Origin: Hippophae tibetana
Taxonomy: Eukaryota > Streptophyta > Magnoliopsida > Rosales > Elaeagnaceae
Reading direction: 5' to 3'
Length of the DNA: 64,000 bases
Assembly (NCBI GenBank): GCA_037013495.1
Contig: CM072801.1
Span: forward strand, 17,723,501-17,787,500
Numbering within the stretch: the stretch's first letter is position 1; each line of letters opens with the position of its first letter. The translations under genes and the position numbers were made by a program. The notes under the pieces are model-generated. The model saw nothing but the letters and a program-made list of their open reading frames with translations. It was not told the DNA's origin and searched no databases. Shown in pieces: positions 1 to 29,828 of the stretch.

Positions 1-600
1 TCTACTTAACCTTAACTCGACCTGACATTTTTTATGAAGTTAGTGTAATGAGTCGGTACATGCAAAATCCAAAGAAGCCTCATTTGGAAGTAGTTTGACA
101 AATACTGAGATATGTGAAAAGTACAATTGACTATGACCTTTTGTACAAGAAAGGTGGAGATGTCAAGTTAGTTGGTTACTACGATGATGACTATGCAGGA
201 GATCATGACACCAGATGATAAAAAAATGGGTATATGTTTAAGCTTGGTTCTGGAATAATTTCTTGGTGTAGCAAGAGACAACAGATAGTATTATCAATCA
301 CTGAAGCTGAGTATCGAGCAGCAACAATGGAAGCTCAAAAGAGTACATGGTTGATACAACTAATGAATAATCTACAACAACCAATAGATTATACAGTTCC
401 ATTATACTGTGACAATTAATCGGCAATTCGTTTGGTAGAGAATCCATTTTTTCATACAAGAACTAAGCATGTTGAAGTGCACTATCACTTTATTAGAGAA
501 AAGGTTTTGCAAGAAGAAATTGAGATGAGACAAATTAGGATAGATGATCAAGTTGCAGACTTGTTCACAAAGTTTAAGTACTGGTATGTTTGAAATATTT
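1..600 (+). mobile_element. Ty1/copia retrotransposon 3' end (RT tail and RNase H), decayed
   Basis: The plus strand translates into the end of a copia polyprotein. The first 120 bases read as the RT/RNase H junction (LTRPDIFYEVSVMSRYMQNP), followed by the RNase H motif around LSITEAEYRAATMEAQKSTW and a CDN motif near 415. The RNase H tail with TKHVEVHYHFIREKV then reads VADLFTKF near 575. Stop codons at about 101, 217 and 418 show it is dead. The element continues left of the window. The copia superfamily is clear from this domain order; the exact lineage is not. Confidence 0.9.
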
Positions 601-639
601 TGCCGTCAGCTTGACACAGTAAAAATAGTGAGAGTTGGT

Positions 640-1040
640 GAGAAGGAGTATTGAAAATCAATACCAACCCAATAAATGAAGTGATTGAAAGATGTAGAAA
701 AAATAAATGGAGTGGTTGAAGGATGTAGGGAAATAAATGGAGTGGTTGAAAGATGTAAGAAAATAAACGAAGTGGTTGAAGGACGTAGAAAAGAGAAATG
801 TGTAGATAATATTTGTATGCCTAGAATTGTTTCTTAGTTTTATATTTGTGTGATATAGATTGCATGGTGAAGACTAAAAATAGTCTATCTTGCATTTGGT
901 TTAATCATCTTATAAAAAACAAATAAATCTTTGTATTCTTAATTTGAGTATGAATTGAGAACTTTTTCTTTGAATGTTTATATTTTTATTCGATTTGTGA
1001 GTTGTCATTGAAAAGTGTCATAATATTTTTTATTGTGGAT
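640..1040 (+). repeat. Probable 3' LTR of the copia element, with an internal 31-bp tandem repeat
   Basis: Directly after the copia coding end lies a purine-rich stretch (gtgagaaggag, a possible polypurine tract) and then non-coding sequence beginning near 645. About four copies of a 30-31 bp unit built on aaataaatggagtggttgaa follow at 672-795. The right boundary is uncertain because the 5' LTR lies outside the window. Confidence 0.5.
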
Positions 1041-1897
1041 ATAATATAATTAGTTTGTTTATTTATTTGGATCTAATATTAATAAATTTAGAGTTATATA
1101 TTCTAAATTTTACTCAACATAATAATCGATCTTAAGTGGTAGTTAGGTCGTGTTTCTATTTTAGAGACTTTGCTTAAATGTCAAATTGCCTTTGATCATT
1201 GTTTTTCTAGGCTGTAAATACTTAGTAAAAACGTATTAACTTGTACGTATAGAAATGGTAGCACCCAATTGAATCAATGAACTGCTTCTGCTCGGATCTA
1301 GTTTAACATTAAAGCTATTGAGAGAGAGAGAAATAGTGTTATCACCCAAAATAGTCTCAAATTTTAGAATATTTCATAATGTAGTTTAATTCTAAGAGTT
1401 TCACAATAAATATTTAGTAAAACTGTGATATGCAAATGTGACGCATGGGACAAAATGTACAAAATATGCTAAAATATATTACGAAATGTATATAATTTGA
1501 ATTAGACGATGAATATATACTGTTAAATATAGAATGAGGAAAGAAGACATACTAAAACAATGTTATTATTAATGTATTATTATTAATAATTATGAATATA
1601 TTCGATAAAATATTTGAACATTAATTAAAACTTTAATATATTTACGATATATAGTAATTGTATACTACTAGCAATATAATTGGATCCATTGGTCGAATTT
1701 GATTATTAAATATTTACTACAATTCAAAAGAACTATTACCGAATTATGCCATAGGATCAGAACAACAGGAAGCAACAAAATTCTTCCAAATGTTACGTGA
1801 TCATTTACTCAAGTACTATTTACATTGCATATACTCTCCTTCTTCTTATCTCTCGCTATCAACTAAGATTTTCCCTAATATTATTCCAATAAAAGAT
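1041..1897. other. AT-rich intergenic stretch, no gene seen
   Basis: No convincing coding region. It lies immediately downstream of the minus-strand exostosin gene, so the part nearest 1898 (roughly 1700-1897) probably contains its 3' untranslated region and polyadenylation signals. Confidence 0.5.
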
Positions 1898-18949
<17,052 letters not shown>

Positions 18950-19059
18950 TTGTAGAGTCCGAATTATTTTGTTTCTCAGCGAACTTTATCTGTTTGGCTC
19001 CCGAGATTTTATTAATTTTCACGAGAAACATAAAATGAAATGAAAGTTTACGATCAGAC

Positions 19060-19190
19060 TCAAAGAAATTGGGATGATCGATCGATAGAGATTTAATCCA
19101 CTATCTCCCATCTCTCTCTCTCACTCTGACTATTTGTATTGAATTAGCTAGCCAGTTTCCTTCCAACTTGAACTATTTAAGGCGGAATGA
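19060..19190 (-). promoter_or_regulatory. Probable promoter and 5' UTR of the exostosin gene
   Basis: A CT-rich leader (ctctctctctcac, about 19106-19125) precedes the start codon. A TATA-like TTAAATAG on the minus strand lies near 19170-19180. Only proximity and composition support this call. Confidence 0.35.
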
Positions 19191-19199
19191 GAATATAAC

Positions 19200-21299
19200 G
19201 AAGAAGCACAGATAAATTACGGATATAACCTTATTGATTACGAAAAGAGTTCTTAAATAATATGGAATATTACCTACTTTCTCTATTTCTTTCTTATTTA
19301 CAAAATGCTTGAGAACATCGTTACAAAATGCGGTATGATGATAATCCCGCCCTACTTATAAGAAAATGCTTGAGAACCTCGTTAAATTATTCAATACTAT
19401 TTATGTATTAATTGTCTAATAATTATGTATAATTTTTTAAATTTTAATTAATGGTTAAATTTGTATCAATATTAATCACGTTTATTCTTTCTAATATGGT
19501 TGTAATTAATCAATTTATTTTTTTAATAAATTAATATATCACTAATTAGGAATTGATATGTGTGGATTTGAGAGAATAATAAGTCTTATGTGTATTGTTA
19601 GAAATATCCATGTTATGTACAGTTATTAATGATTTTTTATACATAGTGACATATATAAAATGACTAGCTCACATAAGATATCATGACTACAAGGGAAAAA
19701 TACTTTGCCAATGAAATTTTCGCCAATAAAACTTCAAAATTTGTCAAGTATACTGTTGATCATAAGTTTGACTCCTCTATACTATTGCTGATTACATTTA
19801 TTGACAAATGTTTGTTGGCAAAATTAGTTACATCAACGAAATTATAATTGGTCGAGACAAATGTTTTATTCGTTGAATTAATAATATTTTTATTTTCATT
19901 GTAATTGAAAAAAAATTATTAATGAATAGTAATTTTAACAATAATATGTAATAGCATAATGTTTAACAATATTTAATGTCAAGCATATTTTTTGCGATTC
20001 TTATATCTCATACGATAATATTTTTAATATAATGTAATATTAACGAATTGATTTTACTAAATATATGTTAAAGTGTATAAATAATAGTTAATAAATATAA
20101 TAATATTTTTCTCACTTTATTTTTTTAGGCTAAAAGATAGAAAATTAATATAAAGAATTGTATCACACATGTAATGTGAAATTGATAGCAAACTAATAAC
20201 GTGTGAGATTATTAGCATATTAAGGAAAATAAATTGCAATTATAATTTTTTTATTAAACTTTTCTTTTTATGCAAATATTTTAAGTTATTAAACTACAAT
20301 TATGATTCAATATTTTAATATTCAAATTTAATAGATTTTGTTGGGAGATTCCTCATGGAAATGAAATTTGTGTGATTAAAAATAAGAATATCTCTCAAAA
20401 TAATAATAATACAAATGATATTAAAAATCATTGATTTGGTTGATTCTGTTAATTAATTTTTTAAACTTTAGCCTTTACTTTTTATTATATAGTTTTTATT
20501 CATTCATTCTTCACTAATAAAATAGTTATATTTTGTAATTGTATTGTGTATTATTTTTACATTATTATCCTTTAATAATTTTTTAAATCAAATTAAAATT
20601 ATTATATATAATTTGAGTTGCATCTACATGTGTTTTCAAAACAATTTACTCTAGAGAATCTTGAAAATATTGACCAGTTTTTTTTTTTTTTGTGCATTGT
20701 ACAAATTAATTGTACATATATTGATCAACTAAAAAATAATTTTTACAATTAACTAATTTATAAAATAAATATAAGTATCAATGTATTTCACACAATACGT
20801 TAATAGTACTGTGAGATACTTTACTGATATGTATGATAACTAATAATGGTAAATTTTTCTTAGAAGAACAATAAAGGCATGAGTATAACATTTTAATGAG
20901 CACACGAGATAAAGAAGAAGATAGATATGAAAAATATCGATTGATTATATAGTGTTTTGCAAACGTATTAGTTTACTTTCTACTGTAAATTTGTTATTAC
21001 ATCCAAAAGTTTCCTCAAGTTAAATTAAACATATTATAAAATAGATTCAAATGTACCAAACAAACAAGTATCTAACATCTAATCTACTCTCTCCCACTCT
21101 CTAAAGGCAACCTCAAGGCCAATATGCTGAAATTGTTGTATATGTACATGTTAGTACAAATTAAAATATTCCTCAAGTAACTCAAATAAAGTCGGGGCCA
21201 AAATAATTCCTAACACATATGACAGTCTTAACTATAGGATATAATTCCTAACACATATGACATAATCTTAACTACGGGATATAATTTCGGGATATGATT
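19200..21299. other. AT-rich intergenic stretch, no gene seen
   Basis: No coding region is supported on either strand. A region near 19680-19870 contains repeated tttgtc/gccaat-type motifs reminiscent of a decayed CACTA-like repeat, but no matching second end was found. Confidence 0.4.
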
Positions 21300-21835
21300 G
21301 ATACGGCGGATATAAATAAAATAAATTCAACAGAATAAAATAATGATACCGATAATTTAGCATGGTTCACCATTTAATTTGGGCTAAGTATATTGGATAA
21401 ATTTCGAAAATTATTTCTTCTACTAATAAAATTAATAGGTAAAGAATGAGAAACAATATAACAAATTGAGATAAACTCAAAATAGTAACACACAAGTGTT
21501 TTCCAAACTCATTATTTTGTCACTCTCACTTTTAGAAAAATATCCCAAATATTTTTCTAAAATATTCTCACACACAACACTATTTTTCATCAAATGAAAT
21601 TGTTCCTTTGGCTTTGCTTTGTTTCTCTTCTTTTGGTGTGTTGATGTGTCTCTCTAAGACAAATACATTGACTATTTATAGGCAAAATTGCATATCCCTT
21701 ATGTGGCTAGAAATTGACCATATAACTAACCAAATTTTAACCACAAAAATATTTGATGCATTTGTCAAGTATGGTTGCACCTAATTTTATTTTGTCAAAT
21801 GTGGTTATACTTAACGTTTTTATTTTCTTTCTCTT
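21300..21835 (-). repeat. Possible 3' LTR of the Tnt1-like copia element
   Basis: Non-coding sequence directly beyond the end of the copia RNase H, in the position of a 3' LTR. It contains a minus-strand TATA-like box (cctataaatag, near 21672-21682). No matching 5' LTR was located, so boundaries and the call itself are tentative. Confidence 0.35.
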
Positions 21836-22149
21836 CCATCTGGGTGGAACCTACGAATCTCTCATTCCCGACTAGATTGAGGACTCCACCAATCCAACAA
21901 TTAAACGACAGTATTCAAAATTGTCTTGGAAGAATTTTCGTCAACATCTCTGATCCATTTTCCTCTCTATGGATCTTCTCAAACTATAGTAGCTTCTTCT
22001 CCATTACATCCCTAATCCAGTGATATCTTACATCAATATGTTTTAATCTCAAATGAAATGAGACATTTTTTCCAAGGTGGATAGCACTCTAACTATCACA
22101 AAATAACTAACCAAGTTCTTTTAAAAACTTTTTCATCCTTAACATCTCT

Positions 22150-22664
22150 TTACATGCTTCCATTGATGTTATAAACTCTACTTATATAGTGGATAGTGCA
22201 ACACATTTTTGTAACTTTAACTACCATGACACAACTTTCTTTGCAAATGTAAGTAGGTAACCTAAAGTGGATTTTCTGGAATTCACATCGACAGTCATAT
22301 ATGCATCTGTATCCAACTAAAACAGATTTGTCATTTCCAAAACATAGACATATTTTGGAAGAATATCGCAGATACTTGAAAATCCATTTCACTACAGCTG
22401 AATGTTCCTTTCTAGAATTTGAAAAGAATCTACTCACAACTCCAATTGCATGAGCGATATCTGGGCATGTACAAACCATGACATACATCAGACTTCTAAC
22501 TACTGAAGCATATGGAACTTTTTTTCCATCTCCTCCTTCTCTTTGTATATAGGACTCTGCTTAGAATTTAGCTTAAAGTAATTAGTAAGAGGACAACTAA
22601 TCACTTTAACCTTGTCCATATGAAATCTCTGAACTACTTTTTCAATGTACTTCTCCTGTGACAA
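22150..22664 (-). pseudogene. Copia RT end/RNase H start, 3' of a nested insertion
   Basis: The minus strand reads LSQEKYIEKVVQRFHMDKVK and then SLMYVMVCTCPDIAHAIGVV and a KYLRYSSKICLCFGND block. This directly continues the RT that stops near 24000 on the other side of the 1.3 kb insertion. Confidence 0.85.
22657..22664. repeat. Target-site duplication, left copy (TGTGACAA)
   Basis: Identical 8-mer to 23994-24001, flanking the inserted element. In the copia frame both lie at the same LSQ codon position, as expected if one was duplicated on insertion. Confidence 0.85.
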
Positions 22665-23993
22665 GGGATTTATCTAAAATGGCCGGTTGAAATAAAATAG
22701 TTTAAAAAAGGACTCATTCTTAATTTAGTTTAAAAGAGTCAAATTACAACCTTTTAAACAAGTAACTGATCACCTATTTTCTTCTTCTACTACTTTTCTA
22801 ATTCCCCAGCACATTTTTTTCTCTTTTTTTCAAAACAAAAAAATATATATTCAACTGGAATATGTCGAAAAAAAATTTAACAATTTATTTTTATTATAAA
22901 TAAAAGAATTATAAAATATTTACTAAATAATAAATAAAATTTTGAGTTAATAAAAAATAATAAAAATAATTTATATTTATATAATAAATATATAGTTTTT
23001 TATAACAAATAACTTATCAAAATTTTATTATAAATTAACTTAAAATAATAATAGTAAATTATAAAATAATTACAAAATTTTAAATTATTACAAACTTTAC
23101 TAAATAGTTACAATAATTTTTTTGAAAAATTATTAACATTTTAATCAAACAATTTTATAATAATTTTTGAAGTTATAAAAAACTTAAAATCACAATGTAT
23201 TGTGATATTCAATTAATATCATAGGGTATTTGTAAAAATTAAAACCTAGATTACATTATAACACATATATCTAATATTATTATAATTTTAATTATTATTA
23301 AGAAAATAAATATTTATAAATAATAATTTTATTTAAGTATTAAAATATAATTAATTAGATATAATTTATATATTTTAGTATATTAATAATAAAAATAATT
23401 ATAATTATATTATATTAGATAATATTTTCACACAAAATTTACGATATAATGAATAATGTTTGTATTGTATCATGTAGAAAGTTGGATTGAGAGACTTTAC
23501 AATTTTTTTAAATAATTTAATTATTTTTATGAATATTATTTTTTATATCTCAATTATAATTAATATTATAATTATTTATTAAATATAATTATAATTATAT
23601 TTAATAATAATAATAATAATAATGTATTATATTATTTATGAATTATCAAAATGCTTAGCATATCATTTTAAATATACATATAAATTTATATTTATTTTAT
23701 TATAAAATAAATTATTTTTTATTTTATAAAATAAATTTTTTAATAATATGATAAAAAAGATTTATGTATTTAAAATTAATTATAAATTTATAAGATGTTA
23801 ATATTTTGTTATGTTTATAATAATTATGTTTTGCAAAATGGAGCTAATATATCTTTTTTTTTTTAGAAATAAAATTGATTAAAAATTTTGTTTTCAAGTT
23901 GAAGGTAAGATCTTGCCTCTTTTTTAAAAAAATCTCACTTAAGCTCATTTTTAAAGTATTGTATAGAAGATGGCTATTAAGGATAAAATCCCA
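22665..23993. mobile_element. 1.3 kb AT-rich non-autonomous DNA transposon (MULE-like) inside the copia RT
   Basis: Ends are inverted repeats: left GGGATTTATCTAAAATGGCC, right (reverse) GGGATTTTATCCTTAATAGCC. An 8-bp TGTGACAA duplication flanks it. The interior is extremely AT-rich with no ORF. TIR length and style with an 8-9 bp duplication suggest a Mutator-like MITE; hAT is an alternative. Removal of the insert and one duplication rejoins the copia RT. Confidence 0.85.
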
Positions 23994-24001
23994 TGTGACA
24001 A
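23994..24001. repeat. Target-site duplication, right copy (TGTGACAA)
   Basis: Second copy of the duplication at 22657-22664. Confidence 0.85.
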
Positions 24002-24719
24002 CCATAATTTATTGGCGCATTTGTCTCTAATAATACTCATGCGAAGAATCTATTTTCATAACCCCGATTATTTCATGGAAAAAGACTTACTCAATTACTT
24101 TTTCAATTTGTTGATTCTGGAAATATTATAGCAACAATCAACATATCATCCACATAGGGTAAAAGAATAATGAAATCATCATCGAATTTATCCATAAAAA
24201 CACAATTGTCTGAAATAGTCTTTTTGTAGCCTTGCTTTTCCATAACAGACTCAAACTTCTTGTATCAATGTCTCGGTGTCTATTTTAAGTCGCAGAGGCT
24301 TTTCTTCAATTTGTAAACATAATCCTATTTTCCATTTTGCTTGAAACCCTTTGGCTACTCCATGTATATCTCTTCTTCTAAGTCACTATGTAGGAAGGCA
24401 ATTTTGACATCCATTTACTCAACCTCCAGGTCAAGACTTGTTGCTAACCCCAACATAGTACGGATGGATGTCATTTTTATAACTGGTGAGAAAATCTCAT
24501 CAAAGTCAACTCTTTTTCTTTGGCTAAATCCTTGACAACCAGTTTGTCTTTGTATCACGAACTGGAACTATATTATTTATGCTTTCACACTTAACACCCA
24601 TTTATTTTTCAAAGCCTTCTTCCCTTTGGGCGGTTTCATCAACTCAAAAATTTTGTCCTCATGCAAGGACTTCATCTCATCTTGCATGGTTTCAATCCAT
24701 TTTTGTTTGGATTCATCAT

Positions 24720-25999
24720 TCATGGCTTAACTCTCAAGCTCCCTACATCGGTGAAAGTTACATACTCATCTGGAAGATATACAGTAGATGGTCGTCTTAG
24801 TCTATCACTTCTTCTCAGTGGAACAGGAGAAATTGTAGGTGTTGGTGCTACATAATGAACATTATCATCTCCCTCGTGTTCAGAACCAACATCTATGAGA
24901 GCATCATTTTCGTTAGGTAGATAAACATGGTCTTCATCTCTAACTTGTCTTGGCATTGATGTTGGAAAAATTAATTCCAAATTTGATGAATCACCATTGG
25001 AATTAGGAACATCCTTCTTCATTTTGACAATACCTTCAATGGTCTCATCTTCAACAAATACAACATCATGGCTCCTGACAAGTCTCTTTGCAACCGGATC
25101 ATAAAATCTATAGCCAAATTGATCTTGACCATAGTTAATAAAAATACACTATCTTGTTTTGGCATCAAGTTTGAATCTCTCATCCTTCGGGATATGAACA
25201 AATGCTTTGCATCCAAACACCCACAGATGATCATAAGAAACATTCTTTATTGACCACATTTTATCTAGAACATCCATCTTGAGAGAAGTACAGGGTGAAA
25301 GATTCAACCACATGTGCAACTGTGAGTATGGCTTCACCCTATAAAGTTTTAGGCAACTTTGCATGTGAGAGTAAACATTTGACTCTCTCTATCAAATTTC
25401 TATTCATCCTCTCAACTAAGTCATTCAATTGTAGTGTCTTTGGAGATGTCATCTGATGTCGAATACCATGATTTTTGCAATAAGCATGAAAAGGTCCTAT
25501 GTATTCTCCACCATTGTTTATCTGAATGCACTTTATTTTCTTCCTAGTCTGTCTCTCAATTGAGGCATAAAATTCTTTGAAGACAAGTACCTCCAAGTGA
25601 CTTTGGCATTAGTCCACACAAATCTGAATGAATCAAATCTAAAATAATATTCATTCTAGAAGAAGGGAAACTCTTGAAGACAACTTTATTTTGCTTTCCT
25701 ACTAGACAATCAACACATTTCTTCAAATGTACTTCATCCATTTTGAGCAATATCTTCTTCATGGCTATACTTATCATACCTTTTTCACTCATATGATTGA
25801 GTCTCCTATGCCATAATTCAGTAGCTCTGTCTTTCTCCATGGAATTTAATGTGTCAGTGGAGAGCTTCACTTGCATTATATACAGAGTTGTATGTTTTTC
25901 ACCTCTAGCCACTACTAAAAAGCCCTTTGTAAGTTTCCAATTGTCATAATTGAAGGAGCTACCATATCCTTCATTTGAAAGTTTGTGTATAGAGATCAA
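24720..25999 (-). pseudogene. Copia integrase region and hinge
   Basis: Minus-strand blocks, frame-shifted between them, give the GAG-pre-integrase HRRLNHMSEKGM, the VDCLVGKQNKV and LIHSDLCG catalytic start, NNGGEYIG...CKNHGIRHQ, a C-terminal VFGCKAFVHIPKDERFKLDAK, and the hinge rich in acidic residues before the RT. The catalytic D/D/E context is partly readable but the ORF is broken at least three times. Confidence 0.85.
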
Positions 26000-26389
26000 A
26001 TTTTAGATGCATATTTGGAATATGCTTGAGATCTTTCTGAAATAGTCTGGTTTCATTCTCTGTTTCCAAATAAACATCTCATCTACCAGCAACCTTTGAC
26101 AGATCTTCATTTCTCATTCTAACAACACCAAAATTCCAAGTATGTATGATGAGAAAAATTCTCTATGCGATGTAGCTTGAATCGTAACACCACTATCAAT
26201 CACCCAGCTAGTCTTGTGTAATACAAGATTGACAAAATATTCATCATAAACGATATTGAACTCGTCTATGGTATTTGTTTGCTCATCATCATTGTTGTCG
26301 TCTTTCTTCACTGTTTTGCCTTTCTTTGTTTCGACATTGGCAATTTTTTTTTATTTGCCTCTATTCTTGCCTCTGGGTTTTTGTTTTAT

Positions 26390-26885
26390 GTAATGTAGGT
26401 AACCATTCCTACTAAAAGCTTAAGTTGTCAGTAGGAGGCACTAACTACCCTTTATTCAACCCATTACACTTAACCCAGAATTCAAGTTCCACCAGGACAC
26501 ATGGATATGTCCTACCATGAACCACGCAAGCCAAGGGGTGGGCCGCAACCAAACAAGTGATGCATCATTGCCTCCCTCGTAAGAGAAGTTCGTCCTCGAA
26601 CTTGCGCTTTCCAGAACTCAAACCCGGGACCAGGCTCTGATACCAAACTTAGGAATAGTAGCTATCATTCCTACCAAAAGTTTAAGCTGGTGATAGAAAT
26701 TACCATTACCCCAAAACCAGCTCATCGCTCAACGTTAGGGTTCCCTACAACCCTTGGATGTTACGCACCAAAGTTACCCACACTAGAGCCCATGGATGTT
26801 ACGCACCATAGTAATTGGGATTCGAACACGGGACCAGGCTCTGTCATAAGTGCTTGTGCTTTTGAATTTCTCTCCCTATTTTGTT
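26390..26885 (-). mobile_element. TRIM- or SINE-like insertion, two related units
   Basis: Two units beginning near 26398 (accattcctactaaaagctt) and 26660 (atcattcctaccaaaagttt) each end in a similar block: gggaccaggctctgataccaa near 26628-26648 and a gggaccaggctctgtcat copy near 26831-26848. On the minus strand the first reads TTGGTATCAGAGCC, like an initiator-tRNA primer site, which points to a TRIM with two short LTRs in minus orientation. A tRNA-derived SINE pair is the alternative. It sits in the copia gag and is more GC-rich than its surroundings. Confidence 0.55.
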
Positions 26886-27529
26886 TCTCATATTAGAACA
26901 GGGCTTCTACAACAACTTCAAATTCCATCTTGTCTTTCGTATAAGTTAGAGTTGTTATGAGATGATTATATGATGAGGGTAATGATGTCAGCAATATCAT
27001 AGCTTTCTTTTCATCGCTAAAACTCACATTAAATCTTACTAAGTGAGAAAACTTGTTATTAAAATTACTAACATACTACATCATGCTCACATTATCTTAC
27101 TTCCTCATCTGATATAGCTCATTCGATAAATAAAATTTATTGGCAAGGTTCTTTGACATGTGCATGTTTTCTAGAGTCTCTCATGTTTCTTTTATAGTCT
27201 TACAATTTTTTGATTCAATATTTTACAAGACATTGTCTGAGAGATTTAGACGGATTATATTGGTTGTAATCTCATCTATCTCCTCCCATTATTCCTCGAT
27301 GACGGTTACTACCTTCTTTTCTTTCCATAGCAACGCCTTATGAATCTTCTGTTGAATGAGAATATCATGCATTCTCCTTTGCCATAAAGAGAAATTATTG
27401 TTGCTATTAAATTTCTCAATATCTACCTTCAAGCTTGATATTTTTTTTCGTTGCGTTTCTTTTTCTGTAAATAAATACACTCTAGACCTAATAAAATATT
27501 TTTTGATGTGACAAATCAATTTATACTGC

Positions 27530-27532
27530 AAC
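27530..27532. repeat. Target-site duplication of CACTA-like element, left (AAC)
   Basis: Three-base duplication matching 31474-31476, the length typical of CACTA elements. Confidence 0.6.
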
Positions 27533-28479
27533 CATTACAAGAAAATGTGTTTTTTTTTTATCCCCGAAAGCTAAGATTTTTGTCTCAAATGAGAATTAGG
27601 AACAAAAAATTTGTCAATTTCTTTTGTTCAAAAATAAGGGTTGTAGAAAATCTAATGGAACAAAGTTCAATTTTGTCCCAAAGAAACAAAAGAATTAAGG
27701 ACAAACATTTTTATTCCTAAATTCTATAATATTGTTCTTGAAAACAATATAGCTTGCTTAAAAATATTTTAAGGACAAAATATTTATCTTTAAAAATTAA
27801 AGTTTTGTCCTTAAAAATTATTTTATAAGACAAACAAATTTGTCCTAATTTAGAATAAATTTGTCCCTATAATATATTAATTCTCTTAATAACATTTTTG
27901 GGACCAATTTTTGTTGTCTAAAATTGACAATTTTGGGACAAAATTGTTACAATATTTTGTCCAAACTTATTTGTGACAAATATTTGTCTTAAAACATATT
28001 TATAGACAATATTAACAAAGAAAATATAATCTCAAAATATATTATCCTACAAAAATTGTAACAATTTGTTTTTATTTCACTATTACAATAGTAATTCACA
28101 AGCAACAAATGTAGAATTAAAATTATACATATACAGGTTACATTTCATCTCTGTAAATAATAACACCTAAACATATTCATGTATCGATGCAATATATTTA
28201 AAATCTAATTGATGGCCTATAAAGGCACCAATAGTACAAGCTTTGCTCCTAGTGGAAGTTTCTAGTAGTACTTGTGAGAGTAAACATTGAATAAACAAAA
28301 ATTAAGAGCATATAGATATAAAAGATAACTAAAACACAAACTTAAAATTTTAACAAAAAAAAGGGGTAGATAATGAAAAAGATAATAATTTAAGCTACTA
28401 CTTCAATGTCTTTGAGACCAAATAGAGAATAGGAAAGAAGTTGAAAATAAGCTAAAATCAAAAGAGAGAGTACATAAGG

Positions 28480-29400
28480 TTTAAGAACTGACCAGAGGTG
28501 GTGATTTCAGCTGCAATTCCTCATCATCATCCTCATCAAGTGGTAGGAAAGATTTTTCCTGTGACAACAAGTTGTGCAGGATTATGTCATAATTAAAACA
28601 CTTTCAAGGGGAAAAAAACTCAATATCAGGTCAAAAATACCATAACCTAAGGATTCCAACTAAAATAATTTAGCAAATAGTGATAACACACCTTCCACTT
28701 TGCTGCATTGAACCAAGCATCTGCACATATCCGTAAACAATGTTTTGTTTTCTATGCTAATCGCATAAGTCCAGTTTTTACATTCATTTTCAAATAAATA
28801 GAGCAGGCTATTATGTTTACACATATTAGTATTCTATTGGACGCTTGATAATACATACACATGTATAAACTACTTGTGCGTAATCCAGAGAGCAGTAAGA
28901 ATGAGTGTGCAGCTTAACTTTCTCCTCCCCTTCCTTAACATTTTGTTGGCCATCAGCAGTGGCAGCAACTGCAACACTAAATATTTTTGCACCCTTAGCT
29001 GTCTGAGACAAAAAGTTTGTATCTAAGAAGTGAATGAATAATTATGGAACTGATATATAACAGTGTTAACTTATATATAACAGTATATATGAAGAAACCA
29101 ATTCATTCTCAAGTGCTTGCAAAACCTTGCAACCTTAGTCAAAAGATAGGTCCATTCATTCTCAAGCTCTGATCGTAATATCTCATGCTAAACAGTTTTA
29201 AGCACTCAGCTATAAAGGGAATGCAATAACATACAATATGTATGGCAACTATGATTCAACTAGATTAACAGTATATACAAGCTAACTTGTTGAGAGAAGC
29301 TGATGTAAATTCCTTAATTGGTATATCCTTCAACAGTTCATCATGATTTGGCATTGCATCAGCAACTTGTTACTGCAGAGAATAGAAAAAAAAGAAAAAG
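28480..29400 (-). pseudogene. Unidentified exon-like blocks inside the CACTA-like element
   Basis: Short minus-strand open blocks with plausible splice borders are seen. They lie at about 29285-29370 (MPNHDELLKDIPIKEFTSAS), 28890-29005 (KGAKIFSVAVAATADGQQNV), about 28690-28725 (DAWFNAAKWK before GTGTGT), and 28495-28570 (EKSFLPLDEDDDEELQLKSP, then a stop). None resembles the second RRM expected in a chloroplast RNP. They may come from another captured gene. I do not recognise it. Confidence 0.4.
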
Positions 29401-29828
29401 AAAAAGAAAGAAGGATGATTTAAAGTACAAGACTTGTAACAAATCACCTTTCAAACAATGAACAGTTCGCAAGCAAATCCATCCTTCACTAAGCTACCTT
29501 TATAAAAATAAACTCACTGATTTTGGTTAAACATTAGATTACAACATATTCATCTGGGTGGTAATTCCATAAAATTGTAAAAGCCCTTTTTAGTACCAAA
29601 CATTAGTATTCATTACAGGTGGTGAATTCCCCAACATATATGCCCTAAAATCACATATACTTCATGAGTAAATTATGCATTTAATCTTCAAAGGGATATA
29701 AATGGATCCAAACCAGGATACTTATTCCATCTCTGCCATCCTCACACAAAGGACCTTACTACGAGCTTTGGAACCAACTCACTTGCTGCTTAGGTTATCT
29801 TTCTCTTCTGTCCGCAAAAACAACTCAC

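Larger units (their letters stand above)
21836..27532 (-). mobile_element. Tnt1-like Ty1/copia element, minus strand, broken by nested insertions
   Basis: Reading right to left: gag start (27289-27531, IEKFNSNNNFSLWQRRMHDI, LIQQKIHKALL), gag C-terminus, protease (26114-26311, SWVIDSGVTIQATSHREFF), GAG-pre-integrase and integrase (25999-25149, ATELWHRRLNHMSEKGM, LIHSDLCG), a hinge (VPLRRSDRLRRPSTVYLP), RT (24560-24120 with YVDDM) and RT end/RNase H (22600-21850). Two foreign blocks interrupt it at 22665-23993 and about 26390-26885, and a third begins at 27533. Stops and frameshifts show it is dead. Confidence 0.92.

Noticed and set aside
19680-20700. Possible CACTA-like MITE (gactacaagggaaaaa end and tttgtcaa motifs)
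   Set aside because: No matching inverted second end or 3-bp duplication could be found.
24341-24535. Plus-strand ORFs across the copia RT and integrase regions (24341-25253)
   Set aside because: Shadows of the minus-strand copia polyprotein.
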